Source: an uncultured bacterium (GTDB lineage Bacteria > Actinomycetota > Coriobacteriia > Coriobacteriales > Atopobiaceae). Taken from it: a DNA stretch of 64,000 bases. The stretch is from NCBI GenBank assembly GCA_905215465.1, contig CAJMPT010000006.1:11323-75322 (forward strand), read 5' to 3'. The position numbers were made by a program, and so were the translations under genes. Below, piece by piece: positions 62,514-64,000 of the stretch (within the stretch, counting starts at the first letter, position 1; each line of letters opens with the position of its first letter). A model generated the notes under the pieces. The model ran no database searches and was not told where the DNA came from. It saw nothing but the letters and a program-made list of their open reading frames with translations.

Positions 62514-63167
62514 GTGGGAGGACCCACGGCCCAGAACTTCTTTGACCTTCTCTACAACGGATACACCGGCGAGTACCAGCTCATGAGCTCTCTGTACCGC
62601 AACGGGCTGGGCGCGCTGCGCCCGCCCGCCGACATGGGCATCGACGTGGTCTCGCTCAACCTCAAGGCCCGCCTGAAGAACCCCGAGGTGGCGCCCGAGA
62701 CCTTCTTCTTCCAGGTGAAGACCGCCGTCACCGACGTCTGCGAGGACGGCGAGAAGCCCGGCGCCATCACCACGGTCTACTTCAAGCTCAAGGCAAGCGA
62801 GGTGGACCTGCTTGCCCGCGGCCGCGACCGCGCGCTGTTCTGCTACGTCTACAACAGCGAGGCCAGCGCGCTGACCGACTCGTTTGAGGCGCCGTTCATG
62901 TGCTTCTGGATTGACGGCGAGCGCCTGGCGGCTCTGCGCGACGGCGGCGCGTTCTTCCGCGTGGAGGGCGAGACCAAGCTCACCCTTGCCTGTCAGCTTC
63001 GCAAGCCCGCGCACGAGTGGGGCCACTGGTACGCCGTGGTCGTCGGCGAGAAGGGCCAGCAGATTCCCGAGGGCTACCTGGGCGTCGTTGGCGGCTCGGG
63101 CAACCCCGCCTCCGACGGCGCCGACCACTACAGCGTCCGCGGGTACCTCGACCACGCGCGGGCGTAG
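62514..63167 (+). CDS. DUF4365-like protein, possible PD-(D/E)XK fold
   Basis: The 217-residue protein has GYTGEYQLMSSLYRNGLGAL, then GIDVVSLN and TFFFQVKTAV, then FKLKASEVDLLA and a YVYN strand. The E-xx-D-xx-QVK arrangement is that of DUF4365/restriction-like folds. The start is uncertain: GTG 62514 has no clear site, whereas ACG 62526 follows GGGAGGA by three bases and would give TAQNFFDLLYNG as the first residues. It lies 50 bases after the TraG-like gene. Hairpins of the CGACYTGGGTAT family follow. Confidence 0.65.
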   Translation: MGGPTAQNFFDLLYNGYTGEYQLMSSLYRNGLGALRPPADMGIDVVSLNLKARLKNPEVAPETFFFQVKTAVTDVCEDGEKPGAITTVYFKLKASEVDLLARGRDRALFCYVYNSEASALTDSFEAPFMCFWIDGERLAALRDGGAFFRVEGETKLTLACQLRKPAHEWGHWYAVVVGEKGQQIPEGYLGVVGGSGNPASDGADHYSVRGYLDHARA

Positions 63168-63200
63168 AGGGCGGCGCCGCCGCTGGCTGCGCCGCTAATG

Positions 63201-63241
63201 CCGACCTGGGTATTCGCGCGTGGACACTCAAGTCGGTTTTT
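63201..63241. repeat. CGACYTGGGTAT hairpin family, copy 3
   Basis: CCGACCTGGGT pairs with ACTCAAGTCGG with two mismatches and is followed by five T residues; it may terminate the DUF4365-like gene. Confidence 0.8.
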
Positions 63242-63260
63242 CTCGCCTAGAGACCAAGAA

Positions 63261-63306
63261 AGCCGACCTGGGTATCTGCCAATGGACACCCAGGTCGGCT
63301 TTTGTG
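63261..63306. repeat. CGACYTGGGTAT hairpin family, copy 4
   Basis: AGCCGACCTGGGT (63262-63274) pairs perfectly with ACCCAGGTCGGCT (63289-63301), followed by TTTG. It shares the loop word TGGACAC with copies 2 and 3. Confidence 0.8.
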
Positions 63307-63342
63307 GTTGCGGCCAGGACTCACGCGCGGCGCAATATGCCC

Positions 63343-63360
63343 TGAATTAATGTCCGGTCG
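63343..63360 (+). promoter_or_regulatory. Shared leader motif, copy 4 (TGAATTAATGTCCGGTCG)
   Basis: It lies 69 bases before the 107-residue gene and is nearly identical to copy 1 at 8736. Confidence 0.55.
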
Positions 63361-63429
63361 CTGGTCTAACGTCCCTCGCAAAGCATCTATGAGAGAAGGG
63401 CAGGTGTTGTACTGCCGAAGGGATGAAGT

Positions 63430-63753
63430 ATGAACTACGTCTGCGCCATTCCGTGCAACGACATGGGCGCGGGCACCTTTGGCGAGGACCTCGCCGATGC
63501 CATTGAGAGCGCGGCTGACTGGCTTGGCTGCGTGGTAGACGACAGCCTTGAGAGCGGTCGCGAGCTGCCGGCGATGACCTTTGGCCACAAGCCCAAGAAC
63601 GGCGGAAAGGTGATCGCCGTTGCGGCATCGAGTTCACCTTCTAAGTCGAAGGGAGAGCAAGTGGTGAAGACCATTGCAGAGATAGGCGCCATAGCCGTTG
63701 GCATTCTCATTGCCGACGCCATCACGGCCGCGATTAAGAAGCGGCACAAGTAA
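63430..63753 (+). CDS. Hypothetical protein with C-terminal membrane segment, 107 residues
   Basis: No family is recognised. A soluble N-terminal part (FGEDLADAIESAADWLG) and a Ser/Lys-rich linker (SSSPSKSKGEQVV) precede one hydrophobic helix (IAEIGAIAVGILIADAITAAI) and a basic end KKRHK. It is therefore tail-anchored in appearance. GAAGGGATGAAGT precedes ATG 63430. A tiny membrane peptide follows 44 bases later. Confidence 0.65.
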   Translation: MNYVCAIPCNDMGAGTFGEDLADAIESAADWLGCVVDDSLESGRELPAMTFGHKPKNGGKVIAVAASSSPSKSKGEQVVKTIAEIGAIAVGILIADAITAAIKKRHK

Positions 63754-63797
63754 CGCTGCTGGTCAGGGACGGGATTCTAGATGGTTTGGAGGAAGAT

Positions 63798-63872
63798 ATG
63801 AGATGGGGTGAGTTCGCATTTCTGGTCGTGGCGTTCACGATTACGAAGCTCATATTTAGGAAGTGGAAGTAG
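63798..63872 (+). CDS. 24-residue hydrophobic peptide
   Basis: A very short frame reads MRWGEFAFLVVAFTITKLIF and ends RKWK. GGAGGAAG five bases upstream is a good ribosome site. One membrane segment followed by basic residues is the design of small membrane regulators and type I toxins. It lies in the same transcript direction as the 107-residue gene. Too short for a family call. Confidence 0.45.
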   Translation: MRWGEFAFLVVAFTITKLIFRKWK

Positions 63873-63920
63873 CGTTGCGCGAGGATTAAGCGGCAGCGAA
63901 GATTATTCCAAAAAAGTCCT

Positions 63921-63949
63921 TGCACAGGCTTGGGGAGTCCTGTAATCTA
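63921..63949 (+). promoter_or_regulatory. Promoter of a tRNA gene at the window edge
   Basis: TTGCAC and TAATCT are separated by 17 bases about 40 bases before the tRNA-like 5' end. Confidence 0.6.
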
Positions 63950-63987
63950 TCCCTTGCTGCAACCCCAGCAGCGAGTCACCAAGCTTC

Positions 63988-64000
63988 GGGCGTTTAGCTC
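63988..64000 (+). tRNA. 5' end of a tRNA gene (cut by window edge)
   Basis: GGGCGTTTAGCTC at the last 13 bases is a standard tRNA acceptor stem plus D-stem start (TTTAGCTC). The anticodon is outside the window. Its position next to the accessory tail supports a tRNA-linked integration site. Confidence 0.55.

Noticed and set aside
1..64000. Insertion sequences or complete transposase genes
   Set aside because: No DDE or tyrosine/serine recombinase motif was seen in any frame that looked real.

Overview
The window is a high-GC chromosomal segment, densely coded and mostly with short gaps between genes. Gene content points to an anaerobic actinobacterium of the Coriobacteriia (Olsenella/Atopobium relatives are the best guess): fermentative C4-CoA metabolism, a flavodiiron protein without respiratory genes, a ferredoxin-type aldo/keto reductase, and GTG/TTG starts with strong purine-rich ribosome sites. 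The taxonomic call is an inference from style and content, not from a marker gene.

Layout. 1-7207: the end of a probable glycerate kinase, then an acyl-CoA ligase, a CoA-transferase, 3-hydroxyacyl-CoA dehydrogenase, thiolase and iron alcohol dehydrogenase, which together interconvert 3-hydroxybutyrate/acetoacetate-level acids, acetyl-CoA and alcohols; no crotonase or acyl-CoA dehydrogenase is present here. 7369-8521: a lone PTS EIIA and a DJ-1/PfpI protein. 8904-21419: a defence island made of an unrecognised 714-residue protein, a ParB-like protein, a PLD-SNF2 helicase, a DUF4391-like protein and type III restriction-modification Mod and Res. The island has a G10 tract in front of the helicase, and the mod gene is AT-rich in its target-recognition part. 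A small hydrophobic toxin-like ORF follows. 22057-26794: argCJBD behind a promoter and an ArgR-like operator.

26905-44745: mixed chromosomal genes, including a flavodiiron protein, a UMF1-type transporter, a zinc phospholipase-C-like protein, an orphan Vsr nuclease, a metallophosphoesterase that seems to start at ACG, a histidine phosphatase, a Cof-type phosphatase, an SGNH-GNAT fusion, a dGTPase-like HD protein, a BrnT/BrnA toxin-antitoxin pair, a MerR regulator with a textbook 19-bp-spacer promoter, an Fe-S aldo/keto reductase, a SEC-C methionine aminopeptidase, a TSUP permease and PriA. 44830-47693: def-fmt-rsmB. 47871-52052: a MarR regulator and a heterodimeric ABC exporter with one degenerate ATPase site. 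52235-54340: FmdB, a HAD-thiamine pyrophosphokinase fusion and ribosomal protein L28.

54720-59671 is a five-gene operon (YdjI-like SPFH protein with zinc ribbons, small membrane protein, zinc-ribbon protein, coiled-coil membrane protein, 63-residue acidic protein). It looks like a membrane-associated assembly, and I know of no described system with exactly this composition. 59855-64000 is an accessory tail: small proteins, a YefM-like antitoxin C-terminus fused to a hydrophobic N-terminus, a NimA-like flavoprotein, a 5'-truncated TraG/VirD4 ATPase, a DUF4365-like protein, tiny membrane peptides, and the first bases of a tRNA with its promoter at the right edge. A TRNA-proximal remnant of an integrative element is the likely explanation.

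Repeats link these regions. A motif close to AATTAATGTCCGGT occurs four times, each in the leader of an accessory operon (8.7, 54.5, 59.8 and 63.3 kb). A family of hairpins built on CGACYTGGGTAT occurs four times, GGGACAG-type hairpins three times, and the word GGCGAGAAG is strikingly frequent on both strands. The best candidates for something undescribed are the SPFH operon with its shared leader motif and the 8.9-21.4 kb defence island.
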